Assembly: GCA_028023455.1 (NCBI GenBank) | Contig: JAQFVV010000003.1 | Coordinates: 2,132,001-2,196,000, forward strand | From: Epiperipatus broadwayi | Taxonomy: Eukaryota; Onychophora; Udeonychophora; Euonychophora; Peripatidae | DNA length: 64,000 nt | Direction of reading: 5' to 3' | Shown here: positions 38,166-48,412 of the stretch, piece after piece | How the letters are laid out: every line of letters starts with the position of its first letter | How positions within the stretch are numbered: position 1 is the first letter of the stretch | Program-made: the position numbers and the translations under genes | The notes under the pieces: generated by a model | Told to the model about the DNA's origin: nothing | Database searches by the model: none | Seen by the model: only the letters and a program-made list of their open reading frames with translations

Positions 38166-39205
38166 ATTTTATTTTATTGAGTAATTTAGCTTTAGGCTTT
38201 TAATGATTATATATATATATATATCATTACATTTTGATTTGCAAGGATTAAAATTTCTGCACTCACACCTTTGACATCAACAACTTCAGATAAATTCATT
38301 AATAATAATTAATAATGATTTATTAAAACAAAATTATCCCTAGCCCAGATATAAATATTAATCTTCGGATAAAAGTAATATATTTTGTTTTTAATTAAAG
38401 ATAATACATAGTATAAGTTTTAAGCATGTTTTAAAAAAAAAAAAACACACACTCATATATCAAATTGATTGTAATCAGGGCATAAAAATTTAAAATAATC
38501 TGTTTATTGCTTTTGAGTGATGAATGGATGCTTTCCATGAAATACCAGTATAATGAGAAAGACTGGTTGTAAGAATTTTTACAGTGAATAATAGTTCAAG
38601 ATTTATAATAAATTTTAGAGAAATGTTCAACAAATTCCAAAGCTTTAATTGATTTCAGATATTTATCAGGCACAATGCTGGCTGCTTTAGCTACGTTTTG
38701 TATTTAACATAAGCAATACTGGAAATGATTAATGATAGTTGTAGTTCATACTTTATATTTGATTTTTTAGTATGGCATTGTCATTTTATTTAATTACATA
38801 TATATGTAAATAGTAAAATGACCACTTGTCCAAACACTGTTAATATCAAAATTTCAGCTTTATTATCAACTTGTCAGTAAATATAAAAATGACCATTTGT
38901 GCACACAAACTTTAATTTTATGAGAGAACAATCTGATAAAATAATATTATTAAGGCGGGACCTCAAATCAAGCACAGATGTATACAAAACGTTTTTCAAT
39001 ATGGCACATGTTAAACTTTACATGATAATGATAAGTTTGATTTATTTCTATATCATTGGGAATTAATAATTAGTGGTCAAAATGAGAAACAAGACAATTT
39101 CCAAATATTATTTCTAAATAATTGAACTGCTTTCTAGTAGTTGTTTTGATATCTTTTACTCTAAAAACAGCTGTTTTTTGTTACAATATAAGATTTTTAT
39201 AAAAA
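38166..39205. other. AT-rich intergenic DNA, no gene seen
   Basis: Short (AT)n at about 38208-38224. No coding or repeat relation recognised. Confidence 0.5.
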
Positions 39206-39345
39206 GTTATTAACTGAAACACAGGCTTGTTATATACCTGTGGCTATATATATGTAATATAGGGTATATGAGCACAGACTTTCACACCACCCACCTCTCT
39301 CCACTCTATCTAATAACACTGATACACCTAAACACATATATGCTG

Positions 39346-39420
39346 AAAAGATAAATAATCACCAATATACGTATTTCATGCTAAACCAGCAATCATCAGT
39401 TGGTCCAGACTATCATCTTT
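39346..39420 (-). ncRNA. Hammerhead ribozyme, 475-bp unit, copy 1
   Basis: Minus strand: helix I AAAGAT..ACCAA; core CTGATGA (39393-39399); helix II TGCT/AGCA with loop GGTTT and a flanking T-T mismatch; GAAA; helix III ATA/TAT with a CG loop; cleavage after the A of TATA; helix I return TTGGT..ATCTTT. Both helix I blocks pair around an internal loop. All conserved core bases are present. Confidence 0.75.
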
Positions 39421-39820
39421 ACACACATATATAGTATAAGTGCTCAGATATATATTAAGATAGACTATCCTCATAGTTTAATGGACAGGCTTCAATCCAC
39501 TCCACACTCCAACTCTTCAACCGTCCATCCAATTGAAAATCTGATGATAGAATGCTCAAAGGCCACCCTGAGGCCGAGATTATTATCACACCCATGTTGA
39601 CCTAAGGTCAATCTGAACCCCACATGTACAGGACATAATCCATTTAATACATATACAAGGATGGGCAGACATCTCTATAATGTAATAACTGAAACACTGG
39701 CTTGTTATATACCTGTGGCTATATATATGTAATATAGGGTATATGAGCACAGACTTTCACACCACCCACCTCTCTCCACTCTATCTAATAACACTGATAC
39801 ACCTAAACACATATATGCTG

Positions 39821-39895
39821 AAAAGATAAATAATCACCAATATACGTATTTCATGCTAAACCAGCAATCATCAGTTGGTCCAGACTATCATCTTT
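39821..39895 (-). ncRNA. Hammerhead ribozyme, 475-bp unit, copy 2
   Basis: It is identical in core and helices to the first copy, with CTGATGA at 39868-39874, exactly 475 bp away. A transcript crossing two units would be cut to 475-nt monomers if the ribozyme is active. Confidence 0.75.
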
Positions 39896-40190
39896 ACACA
39901 CATATATAGTATAAGTGCTCAGATATATATTAAGATAGACTATCCTCATAGTTTAATGGACAGGCTTCAATCCACTCCACACTCCAACTCTTCAACCGTC
40001 CATCCAATTGAAAATATGGGTGTGATAATAATCTCGGCCTCAGGGTGGCCTTTGAGCATTCCATCATCAGATTTTCAATTGGATGGACGGTTGAAGAGTT
40101 GGAGTGTGGAGTGGATTGAAGCCTGTCCATTAAACTATGAGGATAGTCTATCTTAATATATATCTGAGCACTTATACTATATATGTGTGT

Positions 40191-40265
40191 AAAGATGATA
40201 GTCTGGACCAACTGATGATTGCTGGTTTAGCATGAAATACGTATATTGGTGATTATTTATCTTTT
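40191..40265 (+). ncRNA. Hammerhead ribozyme, 475-bp unit, copy 3 (inverted)
   Basis: Plus strand, CTGATGA at 40212-40218, GAAA at 40234-40237, predicted cleavage after 40245. Helix I: ACCAA (40207-40211) with TTGGT (40246-40250), and AAAGAT (40191-40196) with ATCTTT (near 40259-40264). Core intact. Confidence 0.75.
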
Positions 40266-40665
40266 CAGCATATATGTGTTTAGGTGTATCAGTGTTATTA
40301 GATAGAGTGGAGAGAGGTGGGTGGTGTGAAAGTCTGTGCTCATATACCCTATATTACATATATATAGCCACAGGTATATAACAAGCCTGTGTTTCAGTTA
40401 TTACATTATAGAGATGTCTGCCCATCCTTGTATATGTATTAAATGGATTATGTCCTGTACATGTGGGGTACAGATTGACCTTAGGTCAACATGGGTGTGA
40501 TAATAATCTTGGCCTCAGGGTGGCCTTTGAGCATTCTATCATCAGATTTTCAATTGGATGGATGGTTGAAGAGTTGGAGTGTGGAGTGGATTGAAGCCTG
40601 TCCATTAAACTATGAGGATAGTCTATCTTAATATATATCTGAGCACTTATACTATATATGTGTGT

Positions 40666-40740
40666 AAAGATGATAGTCTGGACCAACTGATGATTGCTGG
40701 TTTAGCATGAAATACGTATATTGGTGATTATTTATCTTTT
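40666..40740 (+). ncRNA. Hammerhead ribozyme, 475-bp unit, copy 4 (inverted)
   Basis: Plus strand, CTGATGA at 40687-40693, 475 bp after copy 3, with the same helices and an intact core. Confidence 0.75.
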
Positions 40741-40989
40741 CAGCATATATGTGTTTAGGTGTATCAGTGTTATTAGATAGAGTGGAGAGAGGTGGGTGGT
40801 GTGAAAAAAGTTATTTTAAAATGTAACAACCAGAAGAGTGAATATTAAATCAACCATTTTATTTAACATAAATTGATTGGAAATGATTGTTATTTTAAAT
40901 TTATAGAGAAGTGCTTATAAATGGACAATTATGAAATATATAATAACAAATACTTACCAAACTGAATATGCTGTATATGAAGTTTGAGA

Positions 40990-41352
40990 TTAGTTCTTCA
41001 AACTATTACTATTCTTAATTGATATAATCTCTAGATACTACATAATAGAATACATTTAGCAATAAAATGTCAATCATACTTTATTGCACATTATGTATAT
41101 ATCTAAAAAAATGCCCAAAATACTTTTAACTACAGACATGAGTTTTAAATCAATTAAGAATTATATTGCAAAATCTCTTCAAATTATTACTATTATTAAT
41201 TGATATAATCTCTAGCTACCACATAAGAGATTTGACAATAAAATGTCAACCACATTTTATTGCACTTTGTGCATACAAATAAAGAAATGTTTGAAATACT
41301 TATGACTAGAGGTATGAGTTTTAAATCAATTGAAAATTATATTGCAAAATAG
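40990..41352. repeat. Tandem duplication, 181-bp period
   Basis: The block starting CTTCAAACTATTACTATT (40996) recurs as CTTCAAATTATTACTATT (41177), and both copies run to TTATATTGCAAAAT with scattered differences. No coding potential. Confidence 0.85.
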
Positions 41353-41364
41353 TTTTAATTTTAA

Positions 41365-41369
<5 letters not shown>

Positions 41370-41456
<87 letters not shown>
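41370..41456. repeat. (AT)n microsatellite, about 87 bp
   Basis: Uninterrupted dinucleotides directly after the tandem duplication. Confidence 0.97.
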
Positions 41457-41458
<2 letters not shown>

Positions 41459-42690
41459 GCCATTACAATTTGGTCACTAGTCAAATTTATAGTAATGTGC
41501 ATGTAGAAAAGGTCAAACAAAATCATCATCACAATTTTATATAACCATAAAGGAAGTTGTAGGGCATCCAAGTTCAAACCCTACAAGGTCCAGTTCTAAA
41601 AGCTTTAAACAGAGAAAGAATGGGTCAACAATTACATGCTTTACTTGTTTGTGTGTTGATAGAAAGGTAATACACACATTTAAACTATTTAATATTTAAT
41701 TTTTCTTTAAAAAGCAAAGTTATAATGCATACATATAGGCAATGTATGTGTAAATTATTTAATTGTTTTATATTTCAAATATTAAACATTTTAACTTTCT
41801 TTAAAACTAACCTATGCTTGATCAATTCTAATATTTTATTCTATACTTTTATTTTGCTTTTCTTTAATTATAATTGGGATTTAAAAGTTACAGATTTAAT
41901 TAAATAATTGGGTTATAATTACTAAGCTAGCAATTATAGTATTTAAGGTTAGTTTATGAATGATTTGAAAGAATGAAGGATGTGTGTACATTACATACAA
42001 AATTTTACATTTCCTAAATATTGAAAGAAAAGGAAGTATTAAATCTGTTAAATTATTTTTTTTTGTACAATTGTTTGTTAAAAGAGGAAATCTGTTTAAT
42101 CAGATATCGATCTTTGTAGCAATTTTTTTTTTGTAAATAATTGTTTTTCACTTTGGAAGCTTATAATGGGTCAGAACTATAATTTTTGAAATTGTCTTAT
42201 CAAGATCTAAAGAAGGAAGCTCAAAGATTTGAAGTGTTACCTGGATGTTAAAAAGAAAAAAAAAAGAAAAGAAAGGAAATAAGGATTGAGTCTATTTTTT
42301 TTTTAAACAAAAGTGTCTGGAAAAAGGATTAAACTTTTCAGTTGAAAAATACTTTGGTTGAAAATAAATTAGAGATCTAATTAAAACAAATTTGTCCAAA
42401 AATAGCAAGTGATGCTATCTCTGATTGGTTAAGGTAGCTAAAAATTGGATATAAAAAGCTGTCTTGAATTATTATTAAGATTATTGTGATTGATTCAGAT
42501 TATTAAACTATCAAATTTGAATGTTGAAAATATAAGAAATGGCAGGCTAGAAAAATTATATGTATGTCCCATTTGCTGGACCATCTGGAGGAAGCTGCAC
42601 ATCACATAGGAAAGAAAAGATGTGTCTAAAATAATATTCTACACCTTTCAACTGACCAGATAAATAAGATGTTTTTAATAGAAGGAAGAA

Positions 42691-43332
42691 AGCATTCACC
42701 TGCATTCAAAGAAGATGAATTAATCTACTGATAAATATTAATCATCAAGTCCAATTAATTGTTACAACAACTGATTTTAAATTCAAGAAAATTTACAAAT
42801 GTGAAAACAACTGCTGTATTTCATCCACATGCTTGACAGGAAGAGAAGAAAAATTAATATAATGATTTCCAAATTGTCCACTAAAGCAAATAACCTCAAT
42901 AGAAAGCATTCACCTGCATTCAAAGAAGATGAATTAATCTACTGATAAATATTAATCATCAAGTCCAATTAATTGTTACAACAACTGATTTTAAATTCAA
43001 GAAAATTTACAAATGTGAAAACAACTGCTGTGTTTCATCCACATGCTTGACAGGAAGAGAAGAAAAATTAATATAATGATTTCCAAATTATCCACTAAAG
43101 CAAATAACCTCAATAGAAAGCATTCACCTGCATTCAAAGAAGATGAATTAATCTACTGATAAATATTAATCATCAAGTCCAATTAATTGTTACAACAACT
43201 GATTTTAAATTCAAGAAAATTTACAAATGTGAAAACAACTGCTGTATTTCATCCACATGCTTGACAGGAAGAGAAGAAAAATTAATATAATGATTTCCAA
43301 ATTATCCACTAAAGCAAATAACCTCAATAGAG
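42691..43332. repeat. 214-bp unit, three tandem copies
   Basis: AGCATTCACCTGCATTCAAA begins at 42691, 42905 and 43119. Copies are almost identical. The right arm of the inverted repeat has a single copy, so expansion (or contraction) happened after the arms separated. Confidence 0.92.
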
Positions 43333-44814
43333 TCACCATCATCAAATAGTTATACACCTCAAGAAAGAGATTGTTCCCACATAAAACGGAAATGGTAGCT
43401 GCAGAAATATAAACCTTATACAAGACAAGTTTGAACCCTTGGAAATTCGCCACAAACAAAAGATCGGTAATATGACTTTTTATATCTATTTTCTTTATGA
43501 TATCAGTCTTAAGAAACATTTTAGCAATAAAGTGGTATATTTTTATTTAAAGAACTTTTAAAGACTATTCAGATCGATTAAAACAAGAATGTCTTACTAA
43601 TAATAACTTTGAGCTTCATAAATGATCTTGAATGTATGAAAATTATTTGTTTATTAATTTTACAGTTATGAAATATGAATATGTAAAACAATTTTTTTTT
43701 ATGGTGTTATGATTTTAGTTTTAACTAATATTATTTTGGTTTTTAATAATATTTTGTTATTATGGGATAAAACACGCACATACATAATGATATTTTTATA
43801 TGTGTAAGATTGGGAGTGAATGTGAAATAATGAGTAGTATTAGAATATTAGATTATTTTGTTTCATTAAGTATAGCATTTCAGAGGTAGAAGAGAGGGGG
43901 GAGAAAATAATTTAAAACTTGTTTCTAAAACTTGCTCTTTCAATTCTACTAACATTTTTTTTTTACAGTCTATTTACATGTTAGATTTTTAAAGTATGTG
44001 TGCTAATGAGCAGATAATATTTTTTTTCTTAAAATACTTTTCTCATGGAGTGAAAATCATGGTCAATGTGACGTCCAACTTAATACAAAATACATTTGAA
44101 GGGAAAGGGGGAAGAACTTAAAATTAATCTGAGGATTGTTATATAATCAATTATTATTATTATTATTCATGTCAATTTTCATATTTATCTAGAAATTTTT
44201 CTGTATATGTTAGAAATGTAGTAATAAATATTAGTTTGTTTTATTAAACGAGGCGTATATATTTCATTAAGTGTAGTCTTGGTTAAGTGTGATTATTCAT
44301 CATCATCAATGGTTGAATATTAGTTATTTAAGATATAAGTAAATATGCTAAAATTAAGCAATAATTATGAATTTCTTTATAAAATTTAGTTTTATGTTTA
44401 GGCTTAGTCCTAGAGCTGTAGTTGAAACCCTTGTCATTATTGTTATTATTATCATCATCATCATCGTCATCAACGTTTTAATTAATGAGCTGTTTAACTG
44501 TTTAAAGGCCATAAATAAATATTGATTTTATAATATTTAGTGATTTCTTAGTATTATTATAACCACATCCCATCATCTATTTCATGCAAGGATGAGTGAA
44601 TTGCCATCCTAAATTAGTTATATATAATCTGAGCTAGTGAACTTATAAAAATATTGAAACACATTTGTTATGCTAAGATCTGAGAAATGATTTATGTCTA
44701 ATATACTCCACTTTGGTTTAAAGATGTTTTACTTTTACCTAACTATTAGTGCTTATAGTGATATGGCTCAAAAAGCAAAATCTCTCATTTTTATTAGAAA
44801 TAAAGTACCAAAAA

Positions 44815-44900
44815 GGGATTCAAACCCGGTACATGTGAAAGGTTATTAGATATAACCGTGTCTAGATTCAGATAATCTAGTGGTGCCCTGCTAGACCATA
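44815..44900 (-). repeat. tRNA-derived SINE head in the left arm
   Basis: Minus strand: TGGTCTAGCAGGGCAC (A-box like) and GGTTTGAATCCC (B box, inverse of 44815-44826) at normal tRNA spacing plus an insertion. It is part of the inverted-repeat unit. Confidence 0.65.
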
Positions 44901-45640
44901 TTCACTTAGTATTTGTTTAAACATGCACTTAACATCAAACCAAGAAATGAAAGTGGATAAAACCTACTGCCTGTATACCTGAGTTATATTTTATTGAATT
45001 ACTAGTGTACTCACTTCACGTGATTTTCATATACCTGAGTTATAATACATGGCATATAATACTGGTTATTAATAATTTGCTCATAATTTGCTTATAATTC
45101 TTCATAGTGTTATATTTTGAACCTTTACTTAGTTATTTCTATTTGAACTCATTTATTATGTTACAATATATATATATATATATATATATACTTAGCACTG
45201 TAATTAATTAGCAATACTGAATGTGTATAAAAGTTAAATAATAATTTCCAAGTGTTATTAATGAACGATTAATTGCACTCACTGATGTAATTTTCATTTA
45301 TCTAACTGTTATAAGTGTAAGATAGCTTTTCATATACAACAGGTATCCAACCTGGCAGTTAGGGAGCACTTCATTTATTTATTGACAGTATTTAGAAGTC
45401 ATTATTTGATTTTTACATATATTCTATACTTTAATGATATTTATTCACTTGTTTGAGGAGGTGAATTGAATATAAATAACTCTGTTTACCAAATTTAAAA
45501 TATCACTCATTTCAAATCAGTTTATATTTAATATACAATCTAATATTAATATTTCCTCCTCTGACTATTGTAATTTAACACAATTGTCCATATAAAATAT
45601 TGGGTTGCAGTAAAAACTGATTTTTTCCCATATGTCATAG

Positions 45641-45735
45641 CATCTGCCAGGAGGCGAACCCACAACCGTCTGCAACCAACTACTTGCTTGCAATGCAGCT
45701 GCAAAGACCTCCCGGCTAACAACACTTGACAGTAA
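45641..45735 (-). repeat. tRNA-like SINE
   Basis: Minus strand: GTTGTTAGCCGGGAGGTC (A-box like), a central GCAGCTGCATTGCAAGCAAG segment, and GTGGGTTCGCCTCC (strong B box). GC-rich against its flank. It lacks a clean seven-base acceptor stem, so SINE rather than tRNA gene. Confidence 0.6.
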
Positions 45736-45830
45736 AAACTTATTTTTTTACTGTGAAAGTTATTGAATACATTATCTGGAAGAAAATTTAACTATTTTAT
45801 TAATATTATTTAGAAACTATCATTTGTCTT

Positions 45831-45833
<3 letters not shown>

Positions 45834-45876
<43 letters not shown>

Positions 45877-45910
45877 TAATAATGATGATGATGATGATGA
45901 TGATGATGAT
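45834..45910. repeat. (AAT)n-(GAT)n microsatellite
   Basis: About 14 AAT units followed by GAT units. The poly-Ile frame across it is an artefact. Confidence 0.97.
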
Positions 45911-46256
45911 ATATGAATAAACAAAGAATAAATCACCTATACCCAGGCTATGAATTAAAAACACTCTAAATGTTAAACAAATGATCAAGTATGAAATAAA
46001 TTTGCTTATTTTTGGGAGTTCTGATGTTAATAAGCATATCTTTGTCAACATTAATGGTGATTCAGAATGAACTTAATTTATCAATCAGAATAAATATGGC
46101 ACTTGAAAGTTATTAAATGCATAATCAATTATATAAGGCTGGAGACATCACTTTAAATTAAACATAGTTAATTGTTTATAAAGAAAAAGAGGCTGATAGA
46201 TTGATATTAATAGAAGTTGGAAAGGTGATCGATCATTCTGCTGTTTACATATAGTT

Positions 46257-47547
46257 TAACACACCTGGGTCTTGTTTTATGTGGTAGATAGGTTCCTCAG
46301 AAAATGCACACAAAAGAAATCACACAAAAATAGACTTAACTTACCTTGAAAAATGGGGGATATGTACTGTAATTTTCCCAAAATTGCATAAAAGCAAAGC
46401 AACAACATAAAATTACTTTAAAATTCACATAAAAAAAAATATATGACTAATAAAAAATTTCAAATTTGAAAAAATTGATACAAGACAAACTTTTTCTACT
46501 TTTTTTATTAACTACAGTATTTAATCTTATTCAAAACAATCTATTTTTATGCATAATTTACATTTTTTTCATACATGTATGGCATTTTAACTTGCTATTT
46601 GAGACATCAGATTCATCATGATGTGATGTGAGGTACTGTAGCTTCTCTTTAAACAAAGTCAAGACAAAATACAACTAAAATATTTTCCAATCACTGTTGA
46701 TCCTTCCCATTTTGCTAAGTGATCTAAAATTGAAATTTTTGTTTCCAAAGAAATTCATTTTTTTGGTTGTTTTTTTTCTCTCCGTTAGAGTAAACTAAAA
46801 GTTTAAAATAAAAATAAGAACTTAGACTTATGATAATAAAAAGACATCTGACTCACCACTGTTGGGCAAAATTTAATTAAAACTAACAATTAAAAATTAA
46901 ATTCTTATTTTTGTCCTTAATTTTTTAATTTTCAATTCCATTTAAAAATCAAATTTCATCATTTCACATCACCTTAATTTCAGATCATGTAATTACAATT
47001 AAAAATCAGATTTTAATTGTCAAATTTAATTGTGCCCACTGCTGTAACTCACCTTTTAAAAATAAACTTGCAGACACTATCTGATTAATTGATTACATAC
47101 TCTTTTTAGAAAAAGCAAAAATAGAACGTGATTTAAAATGCAAAAACAACAACATATTATTTTTCATCTATAACGTTTGAACAGATTTACATTATAGTCT
47201 TGTAAAATTTAATGTGTGTATATAAAATGGGAAAATCCTGATTTTAAGTGAATTATGAACTGTGTTATTGCATAAAATATATTACAGTACTATTATAAAG
47301 TGCTGAAAATATCGAAATTATTAGATGAAAGTCGAATTATGATAATGCACTATTACTTTAAATATAACATGAGTGTGTAAAATTTATAATATTTAAAATA
47401 ATAGGGTATTATCAGAGCTCAACTTCTGATCTAATTATTTTTATTACATAAAAGAAAACCACATGTAAAGATATTAAGAAAAAACATGAATCGCATAACT
47501 TCAAAATCGCATTAAATAAATCCACATAAAATGAGACCCGGGTGTAT
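46257..47547. mobile_element. Non-autonomous TIR DNA transposon, about 1.3 kb
   Basis: The ends are inverted repeats of about 25 bp. The left is CACACCTGGGTCTTGTTTTATGTGG (in part), the right CCACATAAAATGAGACCCGG and its continuation. No transposase frame lies inside. TA beside the right TIR suggests a Tc1/mariner-like TA target, but the left end reads CA and the superfamily is uncertain. Confidence 0.6.
46857..47044. mobile_element. hAT-like MITE, 188 bp, nested
   Basis: The left end CACTGTTGGGCAAAATTTAA and the right end (inverse) CAGCAGTGGGCACAATTAAA resemble hAT termini (CAGTGNTGGGCA). The flanks TGACTCAC (46849-46856) and TAACTCAC (47045-47052) form an 8-bp target duplication with one mismatch, the length expected for hAT. 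It lies inside the 1.3-kb TIR element and is therefore younger. Confidence 0.75.
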
Positions 47548-47567
47548 GTATATATATGAGAATAAAC

Positions 47568-47570
<3 letters not shown>

Positions 47571-47632
<62 letters not shown>
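47571..47632. repeat. (AT)n microsatellite, about 60 bp
   Basis: Uninterrupted dinucleotides just outside the TIR element. The Tyr-Ile frame is an artefact. Confidence 0.97.
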
Positions 47633-47760
47633 TAACATTGTGAACACTACTAGCTATGCCAATATTACAAATCCCCTAAGTTTAAATTTACATTCAATTA
47701 ATAGGGAAATAAGATTTGATTTTCTATGTGTTTTTTATTATATCAATGGAAATTTAAGCC

Positions 47761-48412
47761 AATAAACATCACATGATTACCATTTCCGATGCTTTCTATA
47801 ACTGTTATTAAAACAGGCAAAACTTTCCAAATGTATTGCCACTCAGTGCAAGCCAGAGTAATCAGTGAAGGTCAGAAGGCTTGTGCATAAAATCCCTATC
47901 TAGTGCCTACTCATCCATTTATCTCCAGACTAGTTTCTGGCTTGTGGTCTTCATCAGTGAGGAGCCTCGAATCTGACAGCAATGCACCTAGATCTTAGGA
48001 TCTAATGCAACTCTCCAGCAGTCACATTTTATCTCTTCATAACTAAAAAATTATAAGTCTTAAATCAAAAACACCATAATATTTTCAATCCAAGCTCATT
48101 AGCTTATATAGTCATCTGAACTCAGTTCAGCACCTATACATCTTTGATGTTTTTGGTTCTTTAATAACCATAGCCACCACTATCCTTTTAGGCAGGATTG
48201 GTTTTAAGCCAATAAACATCACATGATCACCATTTCCTATGCTTGCTTATAACTTATTAAAACAGGCAAAACTCTCTATATGTATTGCCACTCAGTGAAA
48301 GCCAGAGTAATCAATGGATACCAAAAAGATTGTGCATAAAACCCACATCTAATGCCTACTCATCCAATTTCCATTGATTACTCTGGCTTGCACTGAGTGA
48401 CAATATGTATAG
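47761..48412. repeat. 450-bp hammerhead repeat: one full unit plus folded partial
   Basis: AATAAACATCACATGAT begins at 47761 and again at 48211 (period 450). The second unit stops near 48370 at ACTCATCCAATTT and is followed by inverse sequence of the same unit (CCATTGATTACTCTGGCTTG), which continues on the far side of the 2.5-kb insertion at 50913. Before that insertion the locus was a tail-to-tail tandem/inverted cluster. Confidence 0.88.
47912..47975 (-). ncRNA. Hammerhead ribozyme, 450-bp family
   Basis: Minus strand: CTGATGA at 47951-47957, GAAA at 47934-47937, TA loop, GTC at 47928-47930, helix I TCCTCA with TGGAGA. All core bases are present. Helix II (AGAC/GCCA) has lost pairs compared with the 4.6-kb copy, so activity may be weak. 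Confidence 0.65.

Larger units (their letters stand above)
39211..40805. repeat. Palindromic array of a 475-bp hammerhead repeat
   Basis: Two direct units on plus (39211 and 39686, period exactly 475) run to 40015. They are then mirrored by two inverted units to about 40805, and the sequence resumes AAAAAAGTTATTTTAAAATG. The turn-around sits at 40016-40069, itself the inverse of a unit segment (39541-39596), so the junction is an inversion inside the unit. Copies differ by only a few bases, indicating recent origin. Open frames at 39400, 39875, 39930 and 40486 are the same chance frame in each unit. Related single copies lie at 56.6-56.8 and 61.4-61.6 kb. Confidence 0.92.
42276..45024. repeat. 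Left arm of a >2.2-kb inverted repeat
   Basis: The sequence is present in inverse at 61728-64000. Matched points are TAAGGATTGAGTCTATTTTT (42281) with the window's last bases, AAGGGATTCAAACCCGGTAC (44813) with 61921-61936, and CTAGTGTACTCACTTCACGT (45002-45021) with 61731-61750. The arms differ by small indels, base changes and the triplication below. Spacing is about 16.7 kb. The proximal edge is sharp; the distal edge lies beyond the window on the right. The open frame 43519-43211 has a disrupted counterpart at 63273-63494, so it is not a conserved gene. Confidence 0.9.

Noticed and set aside
39400-40686. Four related frames beginning MVQTIIFTHIYS
   Set aside because: The same chance frame in each 475-bp unit, antisense to the ribozyme strand. 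It appears only because the DNA is repeated.
39211-40805. CRISPR-like or satellite-only array
   Set aside because: The unit is 475 bp with inverted copies and no spacers, in a eukaryotic context. The ribozyme explains the structure better than a plain satellite.
42421-42460. Host promoter (ATTGG plus TATAAAAAG)
   Set aside because: The pair is inside the large inverted repeat and no coding sequence follows. It could be an element promoter, but the evidence is too thin for a feature.
43211-43519. 102-codon minus frame repeated at 63273-63494
   Set aside because: It looked conserved, but the two copies are arms of one inverted repeat. The right copy has frame-breaking deletions and there is no domain.
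45641-45735. Functional tRNA gene
   Set aside because: Good A and B boxes, but the acceptor stem and anticodon stem do not close. A SINE is more likely.
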